Positions 8,755-17,001 of a stretch of 38,898 nucleotides of DNA are shown piece by piece. Origin of the DNA: Armatimonadota bacterium (GTDB taxonomy: Bacteria; Sysuimicrobiota; Sysuimicrobiia; Sysuimicrobiales; Sysuimicrobiaceae); NCBI GenBank assembly GCA_025059775.1, contig JANXCW010000015.1:1-38898 (forward strand). The letters run 5' to 3'. The number at the start of each line of letters is the position of its first letter. Within the stretch, counting starts at the first letter, position 1. The notes under the pieces were generated by a model, which ran no database searches, was not told the DNA's origin, and saw nothing but the letters and a program-made list of their open reading frames with translations. Position numbers and translations under genes: made by a program.

Positions 8755-8763
8755 AGCGTGGAA
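8739..8763. repeat. 7-bp inverted repeat spanning the pyr -10 region
   Basis: TTCCACG at 8739-8745 and its exact complement CGTGGAA at 8757-8763 are separated by 11 bases that include the proposed -10. The placement is that of an operator, and it also lies between the two divergent genes. No regulator is encoded in the window. Confidence 0.4.
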
Positions 8764-8774
8764 AGCACCTTTAA

Positions 8775-8800
8775 GTCGGTCCCGTGAGGCCGGCAAGGGG
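8775..8800 (+). promoter_or_regulatory. PyrR-binding RNA element in the pyrB leader
   Basis: The leader contains GGTCCCGTGAGGCC at 8778-8791. This matches the known PyrR recognition consensus ARUCCNGNGAGGYU except at the two end positions, and these change together (A-U to G-C), which keeps the pair. It folds as an upper stem of four pairs with hexaloop CCGUGA (8782-8787, consensus CNGNGA), extended by G8775-C8794, U8776-G8793 and C8777-G8792. GCAAGGGG follows directly. In Gram-positive bacteria and Thermus, UMP-bound PyrR binds such elements and lowers pyr expression. pyrR itself is not in this window. Confidence 0.8.
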
Positions 8801-8818
8801 CGCAACAAGATGGTTCCT

Positions 8819-8847
8819 ACACCTTCTTGCCGGCGGCAAGAAGGTGT
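8819..8847 (+). terminator. perfect 14-bp hairpin in the pyrB leader, probable attenuator
   Basis: ACACCTTCTTGCCG at 8819-8832 and its exact complement at 8834-8847 flank a single base. The stem is followed by GTTGCTT, a poor U-tract, so intrinsic termination is plausible but not certain. The left arm (CTTGCCGG, 8826-8833) can instead pair with CCGGCAAG at 8790-8797 inside the PyrR element, and the right arm with CTTGCCGCCG at 8852-8861. That gives the 1:2 / 2:3 / 3:4 logic of an attenuator. Translational control is the alternative. Confidence 0.6.
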
Positions 8848-8895
8848 GTTGCTTGCCGCCGGTCCGGCGCCCCGCAAGGAAGGGAGGGGTGTCGG

Positions 8896-9858
8896 ATGAA
8901 GATCCTCCGTAAGGATTTGCTCGACCTGCGGAGCCTCACCGTGGGGCAGGTGCAATCCCTCCTGGATCTTTCCCGCACCGCGCTCCAGGGGGCGTTGCCT
9001 GCCGGTGCCCTTCAGGGCCGCGTGGTGGCCATGGTCTTCTTCGAACCCAGCACCCGCACCCGCACCTCCTTTGAGCTGGCCGCCCGCCGTCTGGGTGCGG
9101 AGGTTCTGGTCTTCGACGTGGCCCGCAGCTCCGTGCAGAAGGGCGAGTCCCTGCTCGACACGGCACGCACCCTGGAGGCCATGGGGGTGGATGCCATCGT
9201 GCTCCGGCACAGCAGCTCCGGAGCCCCGCACTTCGTGGCCCGGCACGTACGGTGCAGCGTGATCAACGCGGGGGACGGGATGCACGAGCATCCCACGCAG
9301 GGCCTGCTGGATCTCCTCACCATCCGGGAGATCAAGGGCCGCATCGCGGGACTCCGGGTGGTCATCCTGGGCGACATCCTCCACAGCCGGGTGGCCCGCT
9401 CCACCGCGTACGGCCTGGGACTTCTGGGAGCCCGGGTGGTGCTGTGCGGTCCGGCGACCCTGCTGCCTCCCTCCGTGGACATCCCGAACGCTTCCCTGAC
9501 CGTGCGGATCGAGGAGGCCCTGGAGGGTGCGGATGTGGTAATACCCCTGCGGATGCAGGTGGAACGGGCGGCCGCGGCCTTCGTCCCTTCCCTAGGGGAG
9601 TTCGCGCGCCTGTATGCCCTCACCCCGCACCGCCTTCGCCGGGCCAAGCCGGACGCCATCGTGATGCACCCCGGCCCCATGAACCTGGGGGTGGAGATCA
9701 CGCCGGAGGTGGCCTACGGACCGCAATCCGTGATCCTCCGTCAGGTGGCGCACGGTGTGGCGGTGCGCATGGCGGTCCTGTACGACCTGCTGGCGACTGC
9801 CCCGGCCCGTCCGGAGTTGCGGCCCGTGGCACAGCGGATGGCGGCAGGCGTGTCCTAG
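8896..9858 (+). CDS. pyrB: aspartate carbamoyltransferase catalytic subunit
   Basis: A 320-residue cytoplasmic enzyme joining carbamoyl phosphate and aspartate, the first committed step of pyrimidine synthesis. The carbamoyl-phosphate loop PSTRTRTS is at 51-58, with HPTQGLLD near 137-144 and the aspartate-domain motif LRMQVER around 218-224. No regulatory chain (pyrI) accompanies it. The ATG at 8896 was chosen over upstream in-frame starts because GGGAGGGG lies just before it and because a longer frame would cover the leader hairpins. It heads pyrB-C-D-F-E, whose genes are spaced by at most ten bases or overlap, so the whole unit is probably controlled by the PyrR-type leader. carAB, needed for carbamoyl phosphate, is not in the window. 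Confidence 0.97.
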   Translation: MKILRKDLLDLRSLTVGQVQSLLDLSRTALQGALPAGALQGRVVAMVFFEPSTRTRTSFELAARRLGAEVLVFDVARSSVQKGESLLDTARTLEAMGVDAIVLRHSSSGAPHFVARHVRCSVINAGDGMHEHPTQGLLDLLTIREIKGRIAGLRVVILGDILHSRVARSTAYGLGLLGARVVLCGPATLLPPSVDIPNASLTVRIEEALEGADVVIPLRMQVERAAAAFVPSLGEFARLYALTPHRLRRAKPDAIVMHPGPMNLGVEITPEVAYGPQSVILRQVAHGVAVRMAVLYDLLATAPARPELRPVAQRMAAGVS

Positions 9859-9867
9859 GAAAGGGCC

Positions 9868-11190
9868 GTGGAGCGGTTGTGGATTGCGGGCGGCCGGGTG
9901 GTGGACCCGGCTTCCGGCCGGGATGAGGTGGCGGACGTGTTGGTGGAGGGCGGCCGCATCGTGGCCGTGGCGCGGGGAATGCGGCCCGGGGGAGCGAGCG
10001 TCCTCGACGCCCGGAGTCTGGTGGTGGCTCCGGGACTCGTGGATCTCCACGTGCACCTCCGGGACCCGGGACAGACCCACAAGGAGGACATCGCCTCCGG
10101 CACCCGGGCCGCGGCCCGCGGCGGGGTGACGAGCGTGGTGTGCATGGCCAACACGAAGCCACCCGTGGACGACCCCGTGGTGGTGGAGTACATCCGGAGC
10201 CGGGCGCGGGAAGCCGGAGCGGTGCGCGTGTACCCCGTGGGTGCCGTCACGAAGGGGCTGGAGGGCAAGGAGCTGAGCCCCATTGGGGCCCTCGCGACGG
10301 CGGGCGTGGTGGGCCTCTCGGATGATGGCCGGCCCATCTCCGATGCCGGACTGCTCCGTCGGGCCATGCTCTACAGCCGGATGTTCGACCTCCCCATCCT
10401 CGAGCACTGCGAGGATCCCTCCCTCTCCGCGGGAGGAGTCATGCACGAGGGGGAGGTGAGCGTCCGGTTGGGCCTGCGGGGTATCCCCCGAAGCGCGGAG
10501 GAGGTGGTGGTGGCCCGGGATCTCGTGCTGGCGGAGGAGACCGGAGCCCACGTGCACATCCAGCACGTCAGCACCCGGGGATCCGTGCGCCTTATCCGGG
10601 AGGCCAAAACACGGGGCGTGCGGGTCACCGCGGAAGTCACCCCCCACCATCTCGCCCTCACGGACGAGAGCCTGGAGGGGTACGATCCGAACTTCAAGAT
10701 GAATCCTCCCCTGCGGAGCGCGGAGGACGTGGAGGCCCTGCTGGAGGGCCTGCGGGACGGAACCCTGGACTGCATCGCCACGGACCACGCCCCGCACGCT
10801 CCTGCAGAGAAGCTGGTGGAGTTCGATGCGGCGCCCTTCGGGGTCATCGGACTGGAGACGCTGCTCGGCGTGGTGCTCACCCGGCTCGTGTGGCAGGAGG
10901 GGTGGCCTCTAGGGAGGGCACTCTCCCTCGTCACGGACCGGCCCGCGCGGATCCTGGGATTGCCGGGCGGCCGGCTGCAGGCGGGTGCTCCCGCGGACCT
11001 GGTGCTCCTCGACCCCGGGCGGGAGTGGGTGGTGGATCCGGATCGGTTCCACAGCAAATCCCGCAACACGCCCTTCGGAGGGTGGACCCTGCGGGGGAGG
11101 GTGCTGGCGACCCTGGTGGAGGGCCGCGTCGTGTGGATGGAGGAAGAAGAGAAGGCTAGGCTGCTCCCCGTGGGCTCGGGTGCGGAATGA
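9868..11190 (+). CDS. pyrC: dihydroorotase (class I)
   Basis: A 440-residue amidohydrolase that cyclises carbamoyl aspartate to dihydroorotate. Zinc-site motifs are DLHVHLRDPGQ with H61 and H63, and the late TDHAPH with D306. Length and sequence fit the class I (bacterial/CAD-type) dihydroorotases of about 430 residues, not the 350-residue E. coli type. Class I enzymes in some bacteria pair physically with aspartate carbamoyltransferase, and pyrB is the adjacent gene here. The GTG at 9868 lies nine bases after the pyrB stop with AAAGGG upstream. Its TGA overlaps the ATG of pyrD. Confidence 0.96.
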   Translation: MERLWIAGGRVVDPASGRDEVADVLVEGGRIVAVARGMRPGGASVLDARSLVVAPGLVDLHVHLRDPGQTHKEDIASGTRAAARGGVTSVVCMANTKPPVDDPVVVEYIRSRAREAGAVRVYPVGAVTKGLEGKELSPIGALATAGVVGLSDDGRPISDAGLLRRAMLYSRMFDLPILEHCEDPSLSAGGVMHEGEVSVRLGLRGIPRSAEEVVVARDLVLAEETGAHVHIQHVSTRGSVRLIREAKTRGVRVTAEVTPHHLALTDESLEGYDPNFKMNPPLRSAEDVEALLEGLRDGTLDCIATDHAPHAPAEKLVEFDAAPFGVIGLETLLGVVLTRLVWQEGWPLGRALSLVTDRPARILGLPGGRLQAGAPADLVLLDPGREWVVDPDRFHSKSRNTPFGGWTLRGRVLATLVEGRVVWMEEEEKARLLPVGSGAE

Positions 11191-12116
11191 CCGTGGATCT
11201 ATCGGTGGAGATCGCGGGGGTACGGTTTCCGAACCCCGTGCTGTGCGCCGCGGGGCCCTTGGGGCACGGCCGGGAATTCGCCCAGGTGGTGGATCTTGGG
11301 GCCTTCGGCGGGTTCGTCACCAAGTCCATCACCCTGGAACCCCGGGAGGGGAACCCGCGGCCGGATCTGGTGGAGGTGGACGGCGGCTTGCTCAACTCGG
11401 TGGGGTTGCGCAATCCAGGCCTTGCCGCTTTCCTCACCAAGGACCTCCCGTTCCTGCGTACCCTGGGGATCCCCATCATCGCCAGCCTTGCGGGACACTC
11501 CGTCGCGGAGTTCCGGGAACTCGCCGGTTGGCTCACGGAGGCGGAGGGGATCGCGGCCTTGGAGCTCAACGTGAGCTGCCCCAACGTGGAGAACGGGCTC
11601 GTGTTCGGCACGGACCCGGAGCTCCTCCGGGAGCTGGTGCGGGCCGTGCGGGAGGTGGTGCACCGTCCCCTGTTCGTGAAGCTCACCCCCAACGTCACGG
11701 ACATCGTCTCCGTGGCCCGGGCCGCGGCAGGTGCGGGGGCGGATGCCCTCAGCCTGGTTAACACCCTCCTCGGGATGGCCATTGACGTGCGCACCCGCCG
11801 GCCCAAGCTGGGCGGAATTACCGGAGGGCTTTCGGGGCCCCCTCTCCGACCCGTGGCGGTGCGCATGGTGTTCGAGGTGCGCCGGGCGGTTGCCGTCCCG
11901 CTCATCGGCATGGGGGGAATCGAGAACGCGGAGCACGCGGCGGAGTTCTTCCTGGCCGGTGCTTCCGCAGTGGCCGTCGCCTCCGCCACCCTGAAGAACC
12001 CACGGGTTGCCCGGGAGCTCGTGGAAGGGTTGCGGACGTATCTCGCCACGCAGGGGATGCGGTCCATCCGGGAACTGGTGGGCGCCCTGGAGCTTCCCCA
12101 TGCCGCACGTGCCTGA
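11187..12116 (+). CDS. pyrD: dihydroorotate dehydrogenase, class 1 (PyrDB type)
   Basis: A 309-residue FMN protein oxidising dihydroorotate to orotate. It has the class 1 sequence NVSCPN with catalytic-base cysteine C131, the early NPVLCAAGPLG, KLTPNVTDI around 169-177 and GGISG-like loops near 211-215. It lacks the N-terminal membrane helix of class 2 enzymes, so it is soluble. Class 1B enzymes pass electrons to NAD+ through the iron-sulfur subunit PyrK. No pyrK is in this operon, so the partner is encoded elsewhere or the enzyme uses another acceptor. The ATG overlaps the pyrC stop (ATGA), and its 3' end overlaps pyrF. Confidence 0.93.
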   Translation: MTVDLSVEIAGVRFPNPVLCAAGPLGHGREFAQVVDLGAFGGFVTKSITLEPREGNPRPDLVEVDGGLLNSVGLRNPGLAAFLTKDLPFLRTLGIPIIASLAGHSVAEFRELAGWLTEAEGIAALELNVSCPNVENGLVFGTDPELLRELVRAVREVVHRPLFVKLTPNVTDIVSVARAAAGAGADALSLVNTLLGMAIDVRTRRPKLGGITGGLSGPPLRPVAVRMVFEVRRAVAVPLIGMGGIENAEHAAEFFLAGASAVAVASATLKNPRVARELVEGLRTYLATQGMRSIRELVGALELPHAARA

Positions 12117-12807
12117 GCTCATCGTGGCCCTGGACGTATCGGGGTTCCGGGAGGCAGAGCGGCTCGTGCGCCTGCTGCGGCCCGCGGTGGCGTTCTTCAA
12201 GGTGGGCCCCGTGCTGTTCACCGCCTGCGGTCCAGAAGCGGTGCGTATGGTGCACGACCACGGGGCCCGGGTGTTCCTGGACCTGAAGTTCTTCGACATC
12301 CCGCACGTGGTGGCCGCGGCGGTGCGACAGGCGGCCCGGTTGGGGGTCTCCATGCTCACCGTGCACACCCTCGGGGGAAGGGAGATGCTCCGGGCGGCGG
12401 CGCAGGCGGCGAGGGAGGCGGAGAGCCCGCCGCGCCTCATCGGGGTTACCCTCCCCACCAGCCTGGATGAGGAGGAGGCGCGCTCCGTGGGGATCGCGGA
12501 CGGGCTTGCGGAGGCCGTCCTGCGACTGGGAAGGCTTGCCCGGGAGGCGGGACTGGATGGCGCGGTGTGCGGGGTGCGCGAGGTGGCCGATCTGAAACAC
12601 AACCTGGGCGCGGAATTCCTCGCGGTGGTGCCGGGCATCCGACCGCGGGCGGTGGAGGGCGACGACCAGGCCCGCACCGGAGATGTCCGCAGCGCGGTGG
12701 CCGCGGGCGCGGACTACGTGGTGGTGGGCCGGCCCATCCTCCAGGCCTCCGATCCTCTCGCGGCAGCCCGGTCCCTGATGCAGGCCCTGACCCCGGAACC
12801 ACCATGA
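12100..12807 (+). CDS. pyrF: orotidine 5'-phosphate decarboxylase
   Basis: A 235-residue TIM-barrel enzyme that decarboxylates OMP to UMP. The catalytic Asp-Lys-Asp array is seen as FLDLKFFDIPH with D61, K63 and D66. LIVALDVS marks the first strand, and PGIRPR and VVGRPI mark the phosphate-binding end. The ATG at 12100 overlaps pyrD by 17 bases and has GGAG upstream. A GTG nine bases later is an alternative start but has no ribosome-binding site. The stop overlaps the pyrE ATG. Length is typical of the bacterial PyrF subfamily. Confidence 0.95.
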   Translation: MPHVPELIVALDVSGFREAERLVRLLRPAVAFFKVGPVLFTACGPEAVRMVHDHGARVFLDLKFFDIPHVVAAAVRQAARLGVSMLTVHTLGGREMLRAAAQAAREAESPPRLIGVTLPTSLDEEEARSVGIADGLAEAVLRLGRLAREAGLDGAVCGVREVADLKHNLGAEFLAVVPGIRPRAVEGDDQARTGDVRSAVAAGADYVVVGRPILQASDPLAAARSLMQALTPEPP

Positions 12808-13421
12808 CCCGCGGACCCGCGGAGCAGGAAATCCTGGAAATCTTCCGGAGGGTGGGAGCGCTGCTCGAGGGCCACTTCCTGCTCACCAGCGGCCTCCACA
12901 GCCCCGCCTACGTGCAGTGCGCCCTCCTGTTGCAGTACCCGGACCTCGCGGCGCGTGTGGCGGCCCCCCTGGCAGAGGTTTTCCGCACCAGGGGTGTGGA
13001 GGTGGTGGTGGGCCCTGCTTTGGGAGCGATTCCCCTGGTCTACGAGCTCGCGCGTCAGCTCAACGCCCGCGCCATCTGGGCGGAGCGCACGGACGGGCAC
13101 CTGGCCCTGCGACGGTCCTTTACCGTGGGCCGGGGAGAGCGGGTGCTGGTGGCGGAGGATGTGGTGACCACCGGCGGATCCGTGCGGGAGGTGCTGGATC
13201 TGGTGCGGTCCGCGGGGGCCGAGGTGGTGGGGGTGGCGGCCCTGGTGGACCGTACCGGGGGACGCGACCCGGGGTTCGGAGCGCCGTTTGCGGCCGTGTT
13301 GCACCTGGATCTGGAGACCTTCGCTCCCGCGTCCTGTCCCCTCTGCCGGGAGGGCGTGCCCCTCGTGAAGCCGGGAAGCAGGATGTTCACAAAATCCGAA
13401 CGATCCGACGTAGAAGGCTGA
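12804..13421 (+). CDS. pyrE: orotate phosphoribosyltransferase
   Basis: A 205-residue type I phosphoribosyltransferase making OMP from orotate and PRPP. The PRPP loop is VLVAEDVVTTGGS (114-126, with E118-D119). The N-terminal hood contains GHFLLTSGLHSP, and the C-terminal part has ASCPLCREGVPLVKPG, a cysteine-containing tail shared by a subset of bacterial PyrE proteins. The ATG overlaps the pyrF stop. It is the last gene of the pyr operon; the 95 bases after it carry a separate promoter for hpt and no clear terminator hairpin. Confidence 0.96.
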   Translation: MTRGPAEQEILEIFRRVGALLEGHFLLTSGLHSPAYVQCALLLQYPDLAARVAAPLAEVFRTRGVEVVVGPALGAIPLVYELARQLNARAIWAERTDGHLALRRSFTVGRGERVLVAEDVVTTGGSVREVLDLVRSAGAEVVGVAALVDRTGGRDPGFGAPFAAVLHLDLETFAPASCPLCREGVPLVKPGSRMFTKSERSDVEG

Positions 13422-13466
13422 GAATCCGCGAAGAATCCGGGACCGAACGTGGCGCAAGCGCGGTGG

Positions 13467-13495
13467 TTGACTCCTGTTTTCCGTCCCTCTACAAT
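13467..13495 (+). promoter_or_regulatory. near-consensus housekeeping promoter for hpt-guaB3-guaA
   Basis: TTGACT at 13467-13472 and TACAAT at 13490-13495, each 5 of 6 to consensus, are separated by exactly 17 bases. The predicted start near 13502 leaves a leader of about 15 bases with AAGGAG at 13504-13509 before the GTG. It is the clearest sigma-70-type promoter in the window. Confidence 0.85.
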
Positions 13496-13516
13496 CACCG
13501 GCAAAGGAGCGGCACC

Positions 13517-14059
13517 GTGGGGTTGCTGGACGACGTAGCGGAGGTGTTGATCCCGGAGGAGGCGCTGCAGTCCCGGGTGCGGGAGCTGGGCCGCCAGATT
13601 TCAGAGGACTACGAAGGGAAGGAACCGTTGCTGGTGGGAATCCTCACGGGCGCGGTGTTCTTCGTGTGCGATCTCCTGCGGGCCATCACCATCCCCGTGC
13701 ACCTGGATTTCATGGCCACCAGCGCCTATGGCCGGGGCACGGAGAGCACGGGGGTGGTGCGGATCCTCAAGGACCTCAATGAGAGCATCGAGGGGCGGCA
13801 CGTGATCATCGTGGATGACATCGTGGACACCGGGCTCACCATGGACTACCTGCTCACCACCCTGAAGGCCCGGTATCCCGCGAGTCTTGCGGTGTGCGTG
13901 CTTCTGGACAAGGCGGAACGCCGCATCCGGGAGGTCCCTCTGCGGTACGTGGGCTTCCGGATTCCCAACAGGTTCGTGGTGGGCTACGGTCTGGACTACG
14001 CGGGGCTGTACCGGAACCTGCCCTTCGTGTGCGTGCTGAAGCCGGAGGTGTACCAATGA
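13517..14059 (+). CDS. hpt: hypoxanthine phosphoribosyltransferase
   Basis: A 180-residue purine salvage enzyme converting hypoxanthine (and often guanine) plus PRPP to the nucleotide. The PRPP loop is [13 protein letters not shown] at 96-108, [12 protein letters not shown] is the second conserved block near 38-49, and [15 protein letters not shown] near the C-terminus is specific to Hpt. PyrR was considered because of the pyr leader, but these motifs and the spacing are those of Hpt. The GTG at 13517 follows AAGGAG, and an excellent promoter precedes it. It overlaps the next gene in an ATGA junction, forming a purine unit with guaB3 and guaA. Confidence 0.95.
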   Translation: MGLLDDVAEVLIPEEALQSRVRELGRQISEDYEGKEPLLVGILTGAVFFVCDLLRAITIPVHLDFMATSAYGRGTESTGVVRILKDLNESIEGRHVIIVDDIVDTGLTMDYLLTTLKARYPASLAVCVLLDKAERRIREVPLRYVGFRIPNRFVVGYGLDYAGLYRNLPFVCVLKPEVYQ

Positions 14060-15273
14060 AGACGCAGATCCCCGAACGGGTCCCCGTGCCAGGCGAGACG
14101 GAGCAGCCCGTGGGAGAGCCTCTCGGCATTGGTCGGTGGGCACGCCGGGCCTACGGGTACGACGACATCGCCCTGGTTCCCGCCGCGAGCACCCTGGATC
14201 CCGAGGATGTGGACACCTCGTGGGAGGTGGCGGGCTTCCGTTTCCGCATCCCCGTGCTCGCCGCGGCCATGGACAGCGTGACGGATGTGCGGGTGGCGGC
14301 GCTCCTGCACGGGCTGGGTGGAGCTGCGGTACTCAACCTGGAGGGAATCCAGACCCGGTACGAGGATCCCGCGGAGGCCATCGAGGCCATCGTCCAGGCT
14401 CCCCCGGAGAGATGCGTGGCGGTTCTGCAGGAGGTGTACCGCCGTCCGGTCCGGGACGACCTCGTTGCCCGCCGCATCCAGGAGCTCAAGCGGGCGGGCG
14501 CGGTGGCCATGGCCTCCGTGACCCCCGCGAACGCCCCCCACCTCGCCCCCCTCGCCCGGGAGGCGGGGCTCGACGTGCTCGTAGTCCAGTCCACCGTGGT
14601 GACCGCGCAGCATCGCTCCACCCGTGGCCGGGGAGTTTCCCTGCGGGAGCTGGTGGACCGGCTGGGGATCCCCGTCCTGGCGGGGAACTGTGTCTCGTAC
14701 GCCCAGGCCATGGGGCTGCTGGAGGCGGGGGTGGCGGGGGTGTTCGTGGGCGTGGGGCCCGGGGCCGCGTGCACGAGCCGCCGCGTGCTGGGGGTTGGCG
14801 TTCCGCAGGTCACCGCCCTGTGCGACGTGGCTGCGGCCCGGGATGCCTACTACGTCCGCACGGGTCGCTATGTCCCCGTGATCGCGGATGGTGGGCTCAC
14901 GGTAGGGGGAGATCTCGCGAAGGCCATCGCGTGCGGAGCGGACGCGGTGATGCTGGGGAGTGCCCTCGCGCGTGCGGCGGAGGCGCCGGGACGGGGATAC
15001 CACTGGGGCATGGCCACCCCGCATCCCGCCCTTCCCCGGGGCACCCGCATTTATGTGGGAACCACGGGGACGCTGCGCCAGATCCTCCTGGGCCCCGCGC
15101 AGGTGGACGATGGGAGCCAGAATCTCGTGGAGGCCCTTCGGACAGCCATGGGGATGTGCGGGGCTTCTACCATCCGGGAGATGCACCAGGTGGAGGTGGT
15201 GCTGGCCCCCGCCCTCGCCACGGAGGGCAAGGCGGTGCAGTTCGCCCAGCGGGTGGGCCAGGGCCGGCCGTGA
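14056..15273 (+). CDS. guaB3: GuaB3-type IMP dehydrogenase lacking CBS domains
   Basis: A 405-residue TIM-barrel protein of the IMP dehydrogenase/GMP reductase superfamily. The N-terminal block YDDIALVPA and [11 protein letters not shown] are standard, and the active-site loop is [11 protein letters not shown] with C239. The pair of CBS domains that normally interrupts the barrel is absent, so the chain is about 80-100 residues shorter than GuaB. This pattern fits the GuaB3 group known in actinobacteria and cyanobacteria. It should oxidise IMP to XMP, the substrate of GuaA encoded next. The ATG overlaps the hpt stop. GMP reductase is less likely given guaA downstream, but cannot be ruled out by eye. 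Confidence 0.88.
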   Translation: MKTQIPERVPVPGETEQPVGEPLGIGRWARRAYGYDDIALVPAASTLDPEDVDTSWEVAGFRFRIPVLAAAMDSVTDVRVAALLHGLGGAAVLNLEGIQTRYEDPAEAIEAIVQAPPERCVAVLQEVYRRPVRDDLVARRIQELKRAGAVAMASVTPANAPHLAPLAREAGLDVLVVQSTVVTAQHRSTRGRGVSLRELVDRLGIPVLAGNCVSYAQAMGLLEAGVAGVFVGVGPGAACTSRRVLGVGVPQVTALCDVAAARDAYYVRTGRYVPVIADGGLTVGGDLAKAIACGADAVMLGSALARAAEAPGRGYHWGMATPHPALPRGTRIYVGTTGTLRQILLGPAQVDDGSQNLVEALRTAMGMCGASTIREMHQVEVVLAPALATEGKAVQFAQRVGQGRP

Positions 15274-15278
15274 TCGGG

Positions 15279-16847
15279 ATGCAGGTGGAGGAAGCGCCCG
15301 CGGAACTCCGTCCGGCCTCCCCAGAGCTCGTTCTCGTCCTCGATTTCGGCGCCCAGTACACGCAGCTGATCGCCCGTCGGATCCGGGAGCTCCGGGTCTA
15401 CAGCCTCATCCTCCCCTACGATGCGCCGCTGGCCCGCATCCGGGACCTCCGGCCCAAGGGGATCGTGCTCTCCGGTGGACCCCGGAGCGTCTACGAACCC
15501 GACGCTCCCCAGGCGGATGCCGCCCTGCTCTCCCTGGGGATTCCCGTGCTGGGGATCTGTTACGGCATGCAGTGGATGGCCCACGTGCTGGGCGGTCGCA
15601 CGGGCCCTAGCCCCCACCGGGAGTACGGCCGCACCCGGCTGGTGGTGGAAGAGCCGGATGTGCTGTTCGCGGGGCTGGAGCGGCGGTTGCTGTGCTGGAT
15701 GAGCCACGGGGACGCGGTGCTGGACCTGCCGCCCGGTTTTGTCAGCCTGGCCCGCACGGATCAGGGAGTGTGCGCGGCCATGGCGCATCCCGCCCGGCGG
15801 CTGTTCGGTGTGCAGTTCCACCCGGAGGTTTCCCACACTCCCTGGGGACGGGAGGTGCTGCGGAACTTCCTGTTCACGGTGTGCGGGTGTACCGGATCCT
15901 GGACCATGACCTCGTTCCTCGAGGAGGCCGTGGTCTGGGTGCGGGAACAGGTGGGGGCTGGAAGGGTGCTGTGCGCCCTCTCGGGCGGAGTGGACTCCTC
16001 CGCGGCCGCGGCTTTAGTGCACCGGGCGGTGGGGGATCAGCTCCGTTGCATCTTCGTGGATCACGGGTTTCTGCGCAAAGGCGAGGCGGAGCAGGTAGTG
16101 CGCACCTTCCGGGATCACTTCCGCGTCCCCCTGATCCACGTGGATGCCGCCCCGCGTTTCCTGGAACGGTTGCGGGGCGTGTCCGACCCGGAGGAGAAGC
16201 GGCGGCGCATCGGGGAGGAGTTCGTGCGGGTCTTCGAGGAGCACGCGCGCCAGCTGGGACGCATCGACTTCCTCGTGCAGGGCACGCTCTATCCGGACGT
16301 CATCGAGAGCGGCACCCGGACCGCGGCCCGCATCAAGACCCACCACAACGTGGGTGGCCTCCCGGAACGTATGAGTTTTCAGCTGATAGAGCCCTTCCGG
16401 GAGCTCTTTAAGGACGAGGTGCGGGAGGTGGCGAAGGCCCTGGGGCTTCCGGACGAGCTCATCTGGCGCCATCCCTTCCCCGGCCCGGGCCTCGCCATCC
16501 GGGTGGTGGGGGAGGTGACGGCGGAGAAGCTGCGCATCCTCCGGGAGGCGGACGCTATCGTGATGGAGGAAATCCGGCGGGCAGGGCTCGCGCGTTCCCT
16601 CTGGCAGGCCTTCTGTGTTCTGCTGCCCGTGCGGACGGTGGGCGTGGCCGGGGATGCCCGCACGTACGGGTATGCGGCCGTGGTGCGGGCGGTGACCAGC
16701 GAAGACGGCATGACTGCGGACTGGGCGCGCCTGCCCCCGGAGCTGCTGGAGACCCTGGCGGCCCGGATCACCCGGGAGGTTCCGGAGATCACCCGGGTGG
16801 TCTACGACATCACCTCCAAGCCCCCCGCCACCATCGAGTGGGAGTAG
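15279..16847 (+). CDS. guaA: GMP synthase (glutamine-hydrolysing)
   Basis: A 522-residue enzyme aminating XMP to GMP. The class I glutaminase domain has the catalytic triad C94 (GICYGMQW), H181 and E183 (QFHPEVSHT). The ATP pyrophosphatase domain carries the loop SGGVDSS at 235-241, followed by the dimerisation domain with [15 protein letters not shown] and the C-terminal [10 protein letters not shown] ending expected of GuaA. The start may be this ATG or the in-frame GTG at 15270, which would overlap the guaB3 stop; ribosome-binding sequences do not decide between them. It is the last gene of the hpt unit. Confidence 0.96.
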   Translation: MQVEEAPAELRPASPELVLVLDFGAQYTQLIARRIRELRVYSLILPYDAPLARIRDLRPKGIVLSGGPRSVYEPDAPQADAALLSLGIPVLGICYGMQWMAHVLGGRTGPSPHREYGRTRLVVEEPDVLFAGLERRLLCWMSHGDAVLDLPPGFVSLARTDQGVCAAMAHPARRLFGVQFHPEVSHTPWGREVLRNFLFTVCGCTGSWTMTSFLEEAVVWVREQVGAGRVLCALSGGVDSSAAAALVHRAVGDQLRCIFVDHGFLRKGEAEQVVRTFRDHFRVPLIHVDAAPRFLERLRGVSDPEEKRRRIGEEFVRVFEEHARQLGRIDFLVQGTLYPDVIESGTRTAARIKTHHNVGGLPERMSFQLIEPFRELFKDEVREVAKALGLPDELIWRHPFPGPGLAIRVVGEVTAEKLRILREADAIVMEEIRRAGLARSLWQAFCVLLPVRTVGVAGDARTYGYAAVVRAVTSEDGMTADWARLPPELLETLAARITREVPEITRVVYDITSKPPATIEWE

Positions 16848-16874
16848 ACGACTCAACCCTCGCCCGAGTCGCGG

Positions 16875-16880
16875 TACAAT
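16875..16880 (+). promoter_or_regulatory. candidate -10 element ahead of pcrA
   Basis: TACAAT, identical to the -10 of the hpt promoter, lies 28 bases after the guaA stop. No good -35 is visible 16-18 bases upstream. The remaining sequence up to the helicase start is GC-rich with short complementary stretches and shows no further motif. Confidence 0.45.
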
Positions 16881-17001
16881 TCGGCAGATGGTGGAGGAGC
16901 ATGGCGTGGTCGAGAAACCCGGAACATAGGGGGCTGCCTTCGGGCCCACCCCGGGTCCCACGTGCGCGGGAAGTCCTGGAACCCGTGGAGCGGCCCGGAC
17001 C

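Noticed and set aside
13517-14059. Reading the phosphoribosyltransferase as PyrR, the expected regulator of the pyr leader.
   Set aside because: The C-terminal [15 protein letters not shown] and motif spacing are those of hypoxanthine phosphoribosyltransferase. PyrR was not found in the window.
14136-15278. A 900-codon plus-strand frame that would fuse about 380 extra residues to the N-terminus of GuaA.
   Set aside because: The extra part is the guaB3 gene read out of frame. GuaA homology begins at the ATG/GTG near 15270-15279.
16921-17001. A structured non-coding RNA before pcrA, suggested by GGGC/GCCC and CCACG/CGTGG complementarities.
   Set aside because: Short complementary pieces are expected by chance in sequence this GC-rich, and no known RNA family signature (SRP RNA, 6S RNA, RNase P) was seen.
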